NCBI GenBank assembly: GCA_024232965.1
Contig: JACKQF010000004.1
Coordinates: 657,385-721,384, forward strand
DNA: 64,000 nucleotides
Source of the DNA: Verrucomicrobiaceae bacterium
Lineage (GTDB): Bacteria > Verrucomicrobiota > Verrucomicrobiia > Verrucomicrobiales > Verrucomicrobiaceae
Direction of reading: 5' to 3'
The notes under the pieces were generated by a model. The model ran no database searches. It was not told the origin of the DNA and saw nothing but the letters and a program-made list of their open reading frames with translations. The translations under genes were made by a program, and so were the position numbers. This document shows, piece by piece, positions 47,701 to 56,335 of the stretch; positions within the stretch are counted from its first letter, which is position 1, and every line of letters begins with the position of its first letter.

Positions 47701-49938
47701 CGCAACGCCACGGCCTGAAGGATACCCCAACGCGAGCATGGTGCCCGACAATGCCACAGCACCCGCAGGGTAGGTTCCCAATGTCAATACAGCGGTCGCA
47801 GGTGCTGGACTGTCGAGATCATAGACTGAGGTCACACCGCCAGCAACAGTCAGGAGATTGCCTGAAAGCGCGAGCCCCGCGCCGAACCCATTGAGATAAG
47901 TAGCGTCGTGCGCAGTGACGACTGGAACGGTTGGTGTGCTTCCACCGAGATCATAAACGTAGGCCCGATTGCCCACAGGCGCGCCGACGACGAGCCGATT
48001 CCCAGCAAGGACGATCACACGCCCGAACTCATCGTTGTCCAGCGAGGTGACCGTGTGAACGGGGACACTCGGTGTGCTCCCAGCGAGATCATAAACATAC
48101 ACGTGGCCACTTCCCGAAAGCGTTCGCATCCAATAGGCACCCACAGCGACTTTGGTGCCAGAGATGCCGACCGCGCCACCATACCAGTCTTCTGGATTCG
48201 TTCCGGGACTGTTCAAGGTGAGAATTGGCACTGCCGGCGTGGTGCCTGCGAGGTCATACACGTATGCATGCCCGACGGCGAGGGCACTTGAGCCTCTGGC
48301 ACCCACCACGATTTTGTTTCCATCAATGGCCACCGCACATCCGAAATCGTCGCTTGTCCCACCGCCGGGATTGTTAAGGGTGAGGATGGGCACCGTCGGC
48401 GTTCCTCCCGCCAGATCGTAAACGTAAACGACACCGCCAGCGCCACCCTCGGGAGCCCCCACCACGAGGTTCGTGCCATCCATTGCCGCAGCGTCACCGA
48501 AATAATCGAAAGCAGGGGTCGAACCGGGATTGCGTAGAGCGAAGGCTGGAGATTGTGGTGTGCCGCTAGCCATGTCATACACGTAAACGCCACCCGCCCT
48601 GGAGTCGCCGGCAGGATCATACGGCGCACCCACAGCCAACCACGATCCCGACATCGCTACCGACTGGCCAAAGTTGCCCTCGTTTGACAGCTCTGTCGCG
48701 CTGAGCATGGCTACGGATGTCCCAGGCGCTCCACCCTCAAGATTGAAGCTGAAGGCCATACCATCATCTGTGTTCACCGTGTCATCATCGGGCGCACCAA
48801 TGATCGTCCACGCACCAGCCACCGCTACGGCTGCACCGAAGTGATCGTTCTGGTTCGATGATGGATTCGACATAGTGACCGATGGCGTGGATGGCGATCC
48901 ACCTGCGAGATCATACGCATAAGCGCGCCCCGCATCTGGTTGCCCATGATTGTCACCGCCCGCTCCGATGACCACGCGCGAGCCCGAGATCGCGACAGCA
49001 CCTCCAAACGCATCACCCGCTGCCACAGCCGGATCATGCCAGGTGAGCGATGGCACCGTCGGCGACGCGCCACCGAGATCGAAGAGGTAAGCACTGCCCG
49101 CATCAACCGCGCCGCTGTCATCATTCGGTGCGCCGACAACGAGGTTGTTTCCCGACAAACTTAGCGCCTGCCCGAACCATGCATCCACCGACGGCACAGG
49201 ATTCGGCACTAGGTGCAGTGGCGTCTCCGGCGTTAGCGATGAGACATCAAAGACCGTCACACGCCCAGCATTGGTCGCACCAGTGTCATCAAGGTGCTCT
49301 CCCACCGCGACGAGATTCCCAGAGATCGCGACCGCGCTACCAAACTGTTCCGCAGACAGGCCCCGCGACGACTCCAGTATCGCCACCGGACTTGTGGGTG
49401 TGGTGCCCGAGAGATCGAACACGTAAACCTTGCCGCGACCACTGTGGTATTTCTCAGGCGCGCCCACGACCACGCGGTTGCCATCAATCGCGACTACCCT
49501 GCCGAATCCATCCATATGGTCGCCCTCCTGCAGCATCAGCGTGGGCACCGTCGGAGTTGCACCTGCAAGTTCATAGACATACACCGCACCCACGCTGCTG
49601 CGGGTAGGGCTCGCCTTCGTTGGTGCGCCCACAATCAGTCGCGTGCCCGACATCGCTATGGAATAGCCAAAGCCGTAGCTCTTCGAATCCGGCAGATCAA
49701 TGACATGCTGCACCGCTCCCGTCTGCGGATTGAATATCACGATTCTCCCGAAGCTGTATTCATCCTTCGCCTCGCCCACCGCCGCCAGATTCCCGCTCAC
49801 TGCCACCGAGCTCCCCGCGTGTTTGAAGGGGTCATAACTTGCCGGTGCATCTAACGTGTGGAGGAGCGTGTCAGGGTATTGTGCTGCGGCTGTCGAAGCC
49901 AACAGAAGGGAAAGAAGGAGAGCAAGGCGCGTGTGCAT
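41746..49938 (-). CDS. Giant secreted FG-GAP/PKD repeat protein
   Basis: 2730 residues. Signal peptide (1-19); FG-GAP propeller repeats (about 38-740) with recurring VGAPDDD-type calcium sites; three PKD domains (about 750-850, 852-937, 938-1040); a second FG-GAP block (1040-1447) built on a 66-residue period; a long unassigned beta-rich region (about 1450-2140); a third propeller of quinoprotein type (2150-2480); and a C-terminal DSDGDGISNGLEAYFGLNP calcium loop (about 2619) plus an 80-residue beta domain. Surface adhesin or substrate-binding scaffold. No frameshift visible across 8.2 kb. Confidence 0.93.
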   Translation of the reverse strand: MHTRLALLLSLLLASTAAAQYPDTLLHTLDAPASYDPFKHAGSSVAVSGNLAAVGEAKDEYSFGRIVIFNPQTGAVQHVIDLPDSKSYGFGYSIAMSGTRLIVGAPTKASPTRSSVGAVYVYELAGATPTVPTLMLQEGDHMDGFGRVVAIDGNRVVVGAPEKYHSGRGKVYVFDLSGTTPTSPVAILESSRGLSAEQFGSAVAISGNLVAVGEHLDDTGATNAGRVTVFDVSSLTPETPLHLVPNPVPSVDAWFGQALSLSGNNLVVGAPNDDSGAVDAGSAYLFDLGGASPTVPSLTWHDPAVAAGDAFGGAVAISGSRVVIGAGGDNHGQPDAGRAYAYDLAGGSPSTPSVTMSNPSSNQNDHFGAAVAVAGAWTIIGAPDDDTVNTDDGMAFSFNLEGGAPGTSVAMLSATELSNEGNFGQSVAMSGSWLAVGAPYDPAGDSRAGGVYVYDMASGTPQSPAFALRNPGSTPAFDYFGDAAAMDGTNLVVGAPEGGAGGVVYVYDLAGGTPTVPILTLNNPGGGTSDDFGCAVAIDGNKIVVGARGSSALAVGHAYVYDLAGTTPAVPILTLNSPGTNPEDWYGGAVGISGTKVAVGAYWMRTLSGSGHVYVYDLAGSTPSVPVHTVTSLDNDEFGRVIVLAGNRLVVGAPVGNRAYVYDLGGSTPTVPVVTAHDATYLNGFGAGLALSGNLLTVAGGVTSVYDLDSPAPATAVLTLGTYPAGAVALSGTMLALGYPSGRGVAYVFGPQGPVAIPGGPYHVDLGQPLTLDGSGSYHPVAGRSIVSYAWDLDDDGQFDDATGTNPTLSALQFANLGLSIGTHTIHLRVTDNFGATSVASTTLTQDDGVNAARITATPNPAACNQTITFDGSTSVDPTGHNIVSYAWDFGDGATAAGMIVTHEYAHFGNYTAKLTITNDNVPALSDSEQHTITVNVGNNAPSAVVGGPYNINEGQLFALDGSASSDPDGTCGDSIVEYTWDLDNDGQYDDAFGATVVMSLSAQSAAGIAAPGVHTVHLRVIDSLGLTDTASSTVTVAAEPLITQVQHAVAVGPDVVAVGAPNEQGSGAPSAYGTACVLRWDGTNWNKEADIVPSNPALVQKFGHAVAIIDDIMVVGAPGESSAASGINGAGATTAGAIEAGAVYVFKRNAGAWTQQALIKQAQPGAGDHFGAAIALFGDTLVVGAPDEDSAATDVGGDESDNAATNSGAVYVFTRSGSTWAQEAYLKASNTGTGDRFGTSVSLSGDVLAVGAGFEDSAETGVSGIGSSNSAPDSGAVYVFRREGEWLQEAYLKPSNTGAADEFGRSVAVSGARVIVGAPNEDSDSTTVNSGSMDNTSTDRGAAYVFVFNGAAWVQEAYVKQPNGATGDHFGASVAMSRGRVVIGAEAHHGTLADSGLGYAFEDSGSGWAILQTYVATTERVNDLFAGSVAILDDVAVFGAVGAIGAPPNTPLISGGATIFRDATWGANAPPLPNMRTQVTEGSDLTPTNVSIVSEAAIDAGHYLFELSHDLLNAGTAVWKDTSSAVKSTVNDIAFHVLRTMANVANSIGPGDVVVGAAEQTLHVVVNAVDEAEFVALATSGQLMQVVAKVGDAVVVNPAEAVIQGGRVLAVTTLTNGQKLIEFTADVRNAGTLLLKAVELQINQTATATPFSSLAGGMTYAGTLHSGDSATGTGTCYAMCDQVNAATARAALLDGSAIEPRGEDVMIFGNPNYKFDATTTGNFSSLLSSATETEATLVFTASSSILRRMECGDIISEDTSGNDYYFRPAPILLNQGTLSDFLPIRVKRIKADSGAYTVVGERVNLINVVKSGTFTGTAATGYHSPVRDPFDPPLGNTFTNSEKASRESQAQIIETEDPFDGRLAELRGFNATPISFNDFHPIPAIPELRLNGEVNVAAVPFSFQMQTRDFGPTRIIMRSEMSVETHLVLECDTGIGVQFNDETKLFPDILLPEIMLGNFATIQPHIYGKTGLAVTIPDKITVPFEASARKGMIATWNVGTPMTTEFYEEHEPLHLSDPEVFKEFGADISAFIEVGAEFEVHPSFPDIASFAVSIAARPTLDAHIRPFANPWWTMDGQLRVMGGLGVALDFDVLEVPIYERQDSLHDYPLFAFDAGGPLIPPLPFAPSSTADSGFAPASSASSSTSSLRPLGAARNKRWGRILAPTTGPLLNTEESWIISLTDGTMVCGWPAGPFARLTADGELLWMRTVSTSGKPIGGVALEDNSFILFQQPGNSCTISHWDANGNRLWTKTFAIGFGPNCAVGRQVPDGLGGTTWEFFVAGFTSVSGNYDAGIVKFDAAGNLVWAKRYPLSSNTDSIHGLCILSDNNLAAVGQTEHTVGTQSQPKGLVMKINAASGDIMWATALIGPYPFKSVTEGPDGTIYALGDVLVIVNRPYPPISVARFTPEGANTALVQIGPDPDYSDPVLANTKIMPAGDIRWANGGLYACGHILTTPRQSWVMRLDKRLGVTSFVSYYSDTRDVFLGGLGIMPDGVAVAGNSNAGYPWPGGGTAMPVLLKLPWEGLMRFHPDCPLQAQFQRPRVYRASDHGDFVSYGQTWAQFSVAPVDLTTSIGTTANLPPLATSPICVPLERKDPNAINGFDDWVAYYQIPAPNNTPTTDSDGDGISNGLEAYFGLNPFAASALPPLTVQMESIGQDVLPVLEFDRARYADTLGFGIETSTDLLNWLGTSSLTTLVAPVSTDMEQVWIYNPISEGRRFYRASSTPPPAP

Positions 49939-50073
49939 CGGAAAAAGGGTGGTTCCGAGATTTGCGACGCACCAAGCTTGGCATCATTACAGTCGTTGAA
50001 AAAGATTTCCTGGAGGCGAGACGGGACGTCCATCCAGCCCAGCCGCTGATCCTGCATCCGATTCGAAATCCCA

Positions 50074-51411
50074 TCACTGCGACGACACCGCTTCAGCGCT
50101 GCGGTTCACATTGGCATTCCATTCGTCCCAAGCCTCGCGGAGTTGTTTCACGCGTCCGGGATGCTGAGCAGCTAGGTTGGTTGTTTCGCCGATATCTTGG
50201 GCGAGATCGAAGAGTTCGGTGCGCTTGCCGTTGATGCAAAGTTTCCATGGACCGTCGCGAACGGCGTGTTTGTCACCCAGACGCCAGAAGAGCATGCGAG
50301 CGGGCAAAGTTTCGTGATTGAAGAGGAGCGGTGAGAGATCGACGCCGTCGGTGGTGATGGTGTCCTTTGCCAGGGCGGTGATGGCAGCGATGGTGGGCAG
50401 CAGATCCGTCGAGTGTGCGATTTCGTTTGTCACCGCTGGTTGGATGCGTCCGGGCCAGTTGATGATGGTCGGCACGCGATGTCCGCCTTCGTAGATTGAG
50501 CCCTTTTGATCGCGCAGCGGGCCGTTGCTGGAGATGTTGCGGAAGTCCGGCGCGTAGCTCAGGTAGCCGCCGTTGTCGGAGGTGAAGATGACGAGCGTGT
50601 TGCGATCCAGTTGCCGCTCCTTCAGCGCCGCGACGATGCGCCCCACGCTGTCGTCGAGCACACGGATCATCGCCTTGATGTGCGGACTCACATCGGCGGG
50701 ATTCGGAATGATGCCCCATTTGTCCTTCGAGTAGTCTTTTCCTTTCTGGCGATGCGGCGGGTCATCCGGTCCCTGCCAGGGAAAATGGATCGCCAGATGC
50801 GGCAGGTAGAGGAAGAAGGGGCGCTCACGATTCTTCTCGATGAACTCGATGCTGTATCGCGTGAGCAACTCGGTGGTGTAACCGCCCTCCATTTCCAGCT
50901 CATTGCCGTGCCACCAGTCTTCGCGGCCCGCGCGGTCGATGTGCGTGTGGAAATCGCCATCGCCCGAGCCGAGGCCGCGAAACTCATCGAAGCCCTGATC
51001 TGGCGGCAGCCAGGGCGGCTGATAACCGAGGTGCCATTTGCCAAAGCATGCCGTGGCGTAGCCCGCAGGCTTCAACATCTCGGCCAGCGTGATGGCTTCA
51101 TGCGGCAGTCCTTGATCATGCTGCGCCTCGCCCAACGCTCCGTCAAACTGGCGGCCAAACCGCTGCTGATACTGCCCGGTAAGCATCGCCGCGCGTGTCG
51201 GCGTGCACATGGGACCGGCGGAATGGAAATCGGTGAATCTTACGCCGGACGCGGCCAGTGCATTGATGTGCGGGGTCCGGTTGACTGTGCTGCCATAACA
51301 GCCCAGATCGCCGTAACCGAGATCGTCCGCCACGATGAGCACGACGTTTGGCGGCGCAGCAATCAGAAGCACCGAACTGCAGACGAGGAATATCAGTATT
51401 CGTGCGATCAT
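50074..51411 (-). CDS. Secreted sulfatase
   Basis: 445 residues; signal peptide (1-18); ADDLGYGDLG (28-37); formylglycine motif CTPTR at 69-73 with MLTGQYQQRFG; TSDNGGY. The HRVPTIINWPG segment is typical of arylsulfatase A-like enzymes. Its ATG overlaps the stop of the upstream sulfatase (ATGA). Last gene of the six-gene catabolic operon, 135 bp before the giant surface protein. Confidence 0.95.
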   Translation of the reverse strand: MIARILIFLVCSSVLLIAAPPNVVLIVADDLGYGDLGCYGSTVNRTPHINALAASGVRFTDFHSAGPMCTPTRAAMLTGQYQQRFGRQFDGALGEAQHDQGLPHEAITLAEMLKPAGYATACFGKWHLGYQPPWLPPDQGFDEFRGLGSGDGDFHTHIDRAGREDWWHGNELEMEGGYTTELLTRYSIEFIEKNRERPFFLYLPHLAIHFPWQGPDDPPHRQKGKDYSKDKWGIIPNPADVSPHIKAMIRVLDDSVGRIVAALKERQLDRNTLVIFTSDNGGYLSYAPDFRNISSNGPLRDQKGSIYEGGHRVPTIINWPGRIQPAVTNEIAHSTDLLPTIAAITALAKDTITTDGVDLSPLLFNHETLPARMLFWRLGDKHAVRDGPWKLCINGKRTELFDLAQDIGETTNLAAQHPGRVKQLREAWDEWNANVNRSAEAVSSQ

Positions 51412-52769
51412 TTTTTGCGAACGGGTGTCGGCGGGGTGATCGGGTAGGCAGGATCGGGCGTCGATGCGGTCTCGAGGATCTCTTTCATCTGCGCCACCAC
51501 GTCGGGATGCTTCGCGGCGACGTTGTGTGTTTCCGCCTGATCGTAGCGGATGTCGTAGAGTTCGATGGGCTGGTCGGTGCCGTTGCGCACAGCTTTCCAG
51601 TCGCCCTTACGCGCCGCCTGTTTGTATTGGCCGCGACTGTGACCGTAGTCCCAGTAGAGATAGTCGTGCTGCGCTGCCTTGCCGCCTTTCAGCGCGGCGA
51701 GAATCGAGTGGCCGTCGATCGGGTGCGTGAGCTTGGCATCGGCGATCTCCGCGAGTGTCGGCAGCAGATCCCACTGTGTCCATATCTCATCGCTCACCTG
51801 CCCCGCAGGCACGTGACCAGGCCAGCGCACAATCATGGGCACGCGGATGCCGCCTTCGTAGAGATCGCGCTTCACTCCGCGCAGCGGTCCTGCACTGTTA
51901 AAAAAGTCCGGCTTGTGCTTCGCTTCTGCGGACGGGCCGTTGTCGCTGGAGAAAAAGATGAGCGTGTTGTCAGCAATGCCCATTTCTTCCAGCAGATCCA
52001 TCAGGCGACCGACATCGCGATCTAGCATCGTGACCATCGCCGCATAATTCTTCTCTACCTGCGGCCAGTCGCGGTCCGTATAAGGCGCATCGCTCGGCAC
52101 GATCTGCGATTCGTCGGACTTTAACGGGTAGTCGGACCAGTGCGGCAGCGTCGAGGCATAGTAGAGAAAGAAGGGCCGTTCGGCGGATTCGCGCACAAAC
52201 GTCAGCGCACGCTCTGCGAAGAGGTCGGCAGTGTATTGCTGCTTCTTCTCACCGCGATTTCCCGGCAACAGCACGACGCGATCATTGTCCCACAGGTGAT
52301 CCGGATAATAAAAGTGCGCCTGATCCTGATCGACGTGGCCATAGAAGTCATCGAAGCCCTGGTCGTTCGGTTTGCCCTCCGAACCGTGAATGCCGAGACT
52401 CCATTTGCCAACCGCACCGGTGCGATAGCCCGCCTCATGCAGCACCTCCGCCATCGTGATGTCCGCCTTCTTCAAGAAGGTGCCGTGCGGAATGTTGTCG
52501 CGAATGCGCGCGTGCCCATTGTGCATGCCCGTAATCAGGCAGCAGCGTGACGGCGCACAAACCGATGAACCCGCATACACCTGGGTGAAACGTGTCCCGC
52601 CTGCGGCAAGCCGATCGAGGTTCGGCGTCTGGATCAGCTTTTGCCCGTAGCAGCCGAGATCGCCGTGGCCAAGATCATCGGCGAGGATGAAGACGATGTT
52701 CGGCAGCGCTGCATCTGCGATTCTTGAAAGGCTCACGCACCCGAGGACAAAATAAAACAATGCTTTCAT
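51408..52769 (-). CDS. Secreted sulfatase
   Basis: 453 residues; signal peptide (1-20); ADDLGHGDLG (30-39); formylglycine motif CAPSRC at 71-76 with LITGMHNGHARIRDN, a form common in arylsulfatases of Bacteroidota and Verrucomicrobiota; FSSDNGP. A basic tail ends the protein. It follows the esterase by 51 bp and overlaps the next sulfatase by four bases. Confidence 0.95.
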   Translation of the reverse strand: MKALFYFVLGCVSLSRIADAALPNIVFILADDLGHGDLGCYGQKLIQTPNLDRLAAGGTRFTQVYAGSSVCAPSRCCLITGMHNGHARIRDNIPHGTFLKKADITMAEVLHEAGYRTGAVGKWSLGIHGSEGKPNDQGFDDFYGHVDQDQAHFYYPDHLWDNDRVVLLPGNRGEKKQQYTADLFAERALTFVRESAERPFFLYYASTLPHWSDYPLKSDESQIVPSDAPYTDRDWPQVEKNYAAMVTMLDRDVGRLMDLLEEMGIADNTLIFFSSDNGPSAEAKHKPDFFNSAGPLRGVKRDLYEGGIRVPMIVRWPGHVPAGQVSDEIWTQWDLLPTLAEIADAKLTHPIDGHSILAALKGGKAAQHDYLYWDYGHSRGQYKQAARKGDWKAVRNGTDQPIELYDIRYDQAETHNVAAKHPDVVAQMKEILETASTPDPAYPITPPTPVRKK

Positions 52770-52820
52770 AAGATCGAGAGTCGAGCGGCCCCGGCCCGCA
52801 CCGAAGCCTAACCGAAGCCG

Positions 52821-53807
52821 TCAGGGTTTCCCCAAGGCCTTTGGCGGTTCCACGGCCAATTCTGCTTCTGGGATAAGTTGCAGCGTGACTTCCGCTCCTT
52901 TGAGATGCTTGTCGAAGAAGTTGTGCATGAGCTGGAGCACCCGAGGTTTAGTAAAGGCAGGACCGCCATGACCAGAGCCCGGCAGCTTTTGCAGCCAAAC
53001 CTCGATTCCTTGAGCCCTCAGGGCCGCAGCCATCTCCTCACTCTGTGCAAGTGGCACCAGGCTGTCGTGTGTTCCGTGAAGGATGAGGAAGGGCGGTGTA
53101 GTTTTGCTAACGTAATGCACTGGACTAGCCGCTGCAGCTTTTGGCTTGTCATCCAGGCGAGTCCCGATCAACCCCGAATAGGGATCACTAGGCGTGTTGA
53201 ACTGAAAGATGTTCTTCACGTTTTTGTCCTCGGCGGCCTGCTGCACGACCGTGCCAAAATTAGCTGGCCCATAGATGTCGCACACCGCTTGGACAGCATC
53301 GGACTGATCGACATTCCCTCCGATCGACGGAAACGCATGCTGATCACCGGAAGTGCCGACCAGTGCTGACAAATGTCCACCCGCAGACCCGCCAACGACA
53401 CCGACGTGATTCGGATCAAGGTGATACTGCTCTGCGTGGGCACGCAGCCAGCGGATCGCTGCCTGACAATCCTGGATCTGCGCTGGGAAGAGCGCCTTTT
53501 GGCTGAACCGATATTCCACACTCGCCACGACATAACCGTTCAGCACCATCCCAGTGACGGGACAGGGAAACTTGTTGCCCGCCCTCCAACCACCGCCGTG
53601 GATATGCACGATCAACGGCAGCGGCTTGAGCGGAGGTGTCTCCGGCAGGTAGATGTCCAGTCGCTGTGCCTCATCACCACCTTCGATGTAGGTGATGTCT
53701 TTCTCCATCCGGATGCCAGCAGGCAACTGGTAAGGCTTGGCAGTTTGAGCGGACAGGGAGGCCGCAATGACGGTGAGGAGGAGGATGAGCGGTTTCACGG
53801 GGTTCAT
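52821..53807 (-). CDS. Secreted BD-FAE-type esterase
   Basis: 328 residues with signal peptide (1-20). HIHGGGWRAG oxyanion motif (69-77), nucleophile GGSAGG with Ser141, acid in HGTHDSLVP and His in GSGHGG complete the triad of bifunctional feruloyl/acetyl esterases. It probably removes acyl groups that block sulfatase or glycosidase access. It starts 21 bp after the sialidase-like gene and precedes a sulfatase. Confidence 0.9.
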   Translation of the reverse strand: MNPVKPLILLLTVIAASLSAQTAKPYQLPAGIRMEKDITYIEGGDEAQRLDIYLPETPPLKPLPLIVHIHGGGWRAGNKFPCPVTGMVLNGYVVASVEYRFSQKALFPAQIQDCQAAIRWLRAHAEQYHLDPNHVGVVGGSAGGHLSALVGTSGDQHAFPSIGGNVDQSDAVQAVCDIYGPANFGTVVQQAAEDKNVKNIFQFNTPSDPYSGLIGTRLDDKPKAAAASPVHYVSKTTPPFLILHGTHDSLVPLAQSEEMAAALRAQGIEVWLQKLPGSGHGGPAFTKPRVLQLMHNFFDKHLKGAEVTLQLIPEAELAVEPPKALGKP

Positions 53808-53828
53808 GGGAGAGCGTGTAAATCAAAG

Positions 53829-54986
53829 TTACGGCGCGGGCGGCGTCCAGAGTGTGCCTTCAATCGCACGATCGGAGCCTCGCGGACCGTTGAAGTAGTA
53901 GAGGGTAAGCACCCGCCCATCTGGACGGACCAGCGAGCGCGGGTAACCGAGATCACCATCGAATCCGTCGTCGCGAAGAATGATTTCGGGGGTCCAGGTC
54001 CTGCCTTTATCAGCCGTGATGCGAGCCCGGATCCCAAATGGTTTTTTGCGGAAGCCATAGCTCACGCAGAATCGGCCATCTGGCAGCAAGACGGCAGCGG
54101 GCGGATTGCCACCGATGTTGCCAGTGACATTGCTAACCTTGTGCCACGTCTGGCCAAGATCATCACTGCGCCAGAGTTCGATGTTCATCCCAGGTTTGCC
54201 ACGGCGGATCGCAGTCAGCAGCGCGCCATCCGGCATGCGCACGGTGCTGGGCATGATGGCAAAGTCCCCAGCTGGCGGTTCATCGCCAAGATAGGACTGC
54301 AAGTTCCAGGTCAGTCCGCCATCTTGAGTGCGGGCGCAAAACACGCGCCCCTCTTTTTGATCCGACTTCTTCCCGCAACTGCCGAACATGAGGCAGTCGT
54401 GAGGGCCGAGCGGAATCAGATCCGTGCGCGTTGAAACGCCCTCCACCCCAGGGATGGCGAATGAAAATGGACCTTGCCACGACCTACAGCGATCTTTGGA
54501 GATGTAGAACCATGACGGTCCCACATGCAATCCCCCGAAGCGGAACATCAGCGCAAAGTCGGGCGCGGTGAAGTCGATTGGCTCCGAGAGCGGAACAGGC
54601 TTGGCTTCTTTCTTCGGATCGGCGAAGGGCAGATTCTCCTCGGTCTTCCACGTCTTGCCGCCGTCGAGGCTACGTGCCTGGATTTCGTAGCTGGGCTTGG
54701 TGCGGTCGATGCGGTGATCCGTTGTGGTCTCCTTGTAGTAGGTGGCCGTGAAGCCGACGACCAGTTCATCGCCCCACTGCCACAGACCATGATTGGCGGG
54801 CCATCCGCCGTATCGCCCGGCCTCGTTGTAGATGATGAGATTCTCCTTTGTGGGTGGCGTCAGCGTCGGGGCTGCAACAGGCTTGACGGATGGATCACCG
54901 GTATCGAGACGTGCTGCATCCTCCGCCAACGCCATCACTGATGTGGCGGCGCATGCGGCCAGCATGGCGAGTGGAATGCGATTCAT
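53829..54986 (-). CDS. Secreted sialidase-like (Asp-box) protein
   Basis: 385 residues from ATG 54986, just after the SGNH hydrolase stop at 55015, with a signal peptide (1-21); a longer frame would overlap that gene. Five Asp-box-like turns are visible (SLDGGKTW, SKDRCRSW, TQDGGLTW, SDDLGQTW, TADKGRTW), enough for a six-bladed exo-sialidase-type propeller. The ligand may be a sialic or other acidic sugar; activity not provable by eye. Confidence 0.85.
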   Translation of the reverse strand: MNRIPLAMLAACAATSVMALAEDAARLDTGDPSVKPVAAPTLTPPTKENLIIYNEAGRYGGWPANHGLWQWGDELVVGFTATYYKETTTDHRIDRTKPSYEIQARSLDGGKTWKTEENLPFADPKKEAKPVPLSEPIDFTAPDFALMFRFGGLHVGPSWFYISKDRCRSWQGPFSFAIPGVEGVSTRTDLIPLGPHDCLMFGSCGKKSDQKEGRVFCARTQDGGLTWNLQSYLGDEPPAGDFAIMPSTVRMPDGALLTAIRRGKPGMNIELWRSDDLGQTWHKVSNVTGNIGGNPPAAVLLPDGRFCVSYGFRKKPFGIRARITADKGRTWTPEIILRDDGFDGDLGYPRSLVRPDGRVLTLYYFNGPRGSDRAIEGTLWTPPAP

Positions 54987-55014
54987 GGGCTGGGCTACCA
55001 GATTGGGGTGAAGG

Positions 55015-56247
55015 CTACAGCGCCTCCACCTTGATGACATGTTTCACTGGCACCAGCTTTGCATGAACCTCGGCGTCCAGCTTTTCCTGATTGGCCATCA
55101 TTTTGGCCTTCAGCGTTTCCAACGCAGCCGCGAACTCGGGATCATTTTGGGCGTCGGCAGCGAAGTTACGGAAGTTGGTAATCATGCCTTTGATCATCGG
55201 TGTTTCGTAGGCTTGCTTGTTGTTCACGGCGATCACCAATTGAATGAAGGCTTGCTCGAAAGGGGTCTTGTCAAAGACGTCGGCGAGATTGATGCCAGTG
55301 GCGAGTTGTTCGCGCGTGAACTCGTGGGACTCATTCCCCCAAGTGACTTTGGCTTTGGCGGAGCTGAGGTTTTGCACCCGCAAGGTGAGCCGATTCAGCT
55401 TCTCATTGAAGTCGCAGAACGGCAGAATGCTCCTCATGGAAGGCTCCAAGAAAAAGGGCCACTTGCTGCTCTCCACCTCGGCCACTCCATTGCTCCCGGC
55501 CACCTTGTGACCCTCGCTGCCAGCACTCGCACCCTTCATGTCCACAGTGAGTTCACCGATGTTGCCGTCCAGACCCAGACCCTTTAAAAAGGCGGCTGCC
55601 ATCAGCACATGGCCATTGGCGCCCGGATGCACGCCATCCCGACCACACACATCATATTCGGCACCTAGCTTCGCCTTGGCCGGGATCATCGCGTCGATCA
55701 TCTCGTCATGCACATCTGCGAAGCCCGTTTGGAATTCCGCTGCCAACTTGCGATCGATGTCGCGCAGGTGGGCGAGGCTGTCGTTGTATTGATCGGCGGT
55801 GGTGCCCGGCTTCACAAAATAGGTGGTATCCACCGCACCGGGAGATCCCAGCACGATCTGCTGGACGCCCATGGCCTTGAGCTTGGTCACGACCTGTCGC
55901 ATGTTCTTCTCGTAATCGGCCCCGATGTTTTCAGCGTATGGCACATAACGCCCGTCATTCATTCCATAGCACGTTGTCGCCACCGTCGGACGAAAGGCGC
56001 TCAAGTCATTCTCCAATCGATTGTTGAAGCCTGAAGCTGTCTCGCCGCTCCATCCAAACTGGAAGCACTTAATGTCATGTCGGCCAGTGCAGGCCAGCAG
56101 ATAGGTTTCGATGAACCGTGAATACAGCTTTTGTTCGGTGATCGAATCGCCAATGATGGCAACGCGAGCATTCGCCGGCAGCCGTGATTCAGCGGAGGTG
56201 AGGACGGGAAAAAGGAAAGCAGCGAGGAAAATTTGGCGGAGGTGCAT
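55015..56247 (-). CDS. Secreted SGNH/GDSL hydrolase
   Basis: 410 residues: signal peptide (1-19), block I IIGDSITE with Ser35, block II Gly in FGWSGET, block III GMNDGR with Asn97, and block V DGVHP with Asp204 and His207. A C-terminal region of about 180 residues, including a beta part and a helical tail, extends the core. Likely a carbohydrate esterase acting on the outside of the cell. Second gene of the six-gene operon. Confidence 0.9.
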   Translation of the reverse strand: MHLRQIFLAAFLFPVLTSAESRLPANARVAIIGDSITEQKLYSRFIETYLLACTGRHDIKCFQFGWSGETASGFNNRLENDLSAFRPTVATTCYGMNDGRYVPYAENIGADYEKNMRQVVTKLKAMGVQQIVLGSPGAVDTTYFVKPGTTADQYNDSLAHLRDIDRKLAAEFQTGFADVHDEMIDAMIPAKAKLGAEYDVCGRDGVHPGANGHVLMAAAFLKGLGLDGNIGELTVDMKGASAGSEGHKVAGSNGVAEVESSKWPFFLEPSMRSILPFCDFNEKLNRLTLRVQNLSSAKAKVTWGNESHEFTREQLATGINLADVFDKTPFEQAFIQLVIAVNNKQAYETPMIKGMITNFRNFAADAQNDPEFAAALETLKAKMMANQEKLDAEVHAKLVPVKHVIKVEAL

Positions 56248-56335
56248 GGTGTGGTAAGAGTCGATAGAACGGAGACAGTCCAGCCAGAATATCGAAGATT
56301 CGCGATGGGAAAGCTTGCGTGCAATGGATTGGCAA

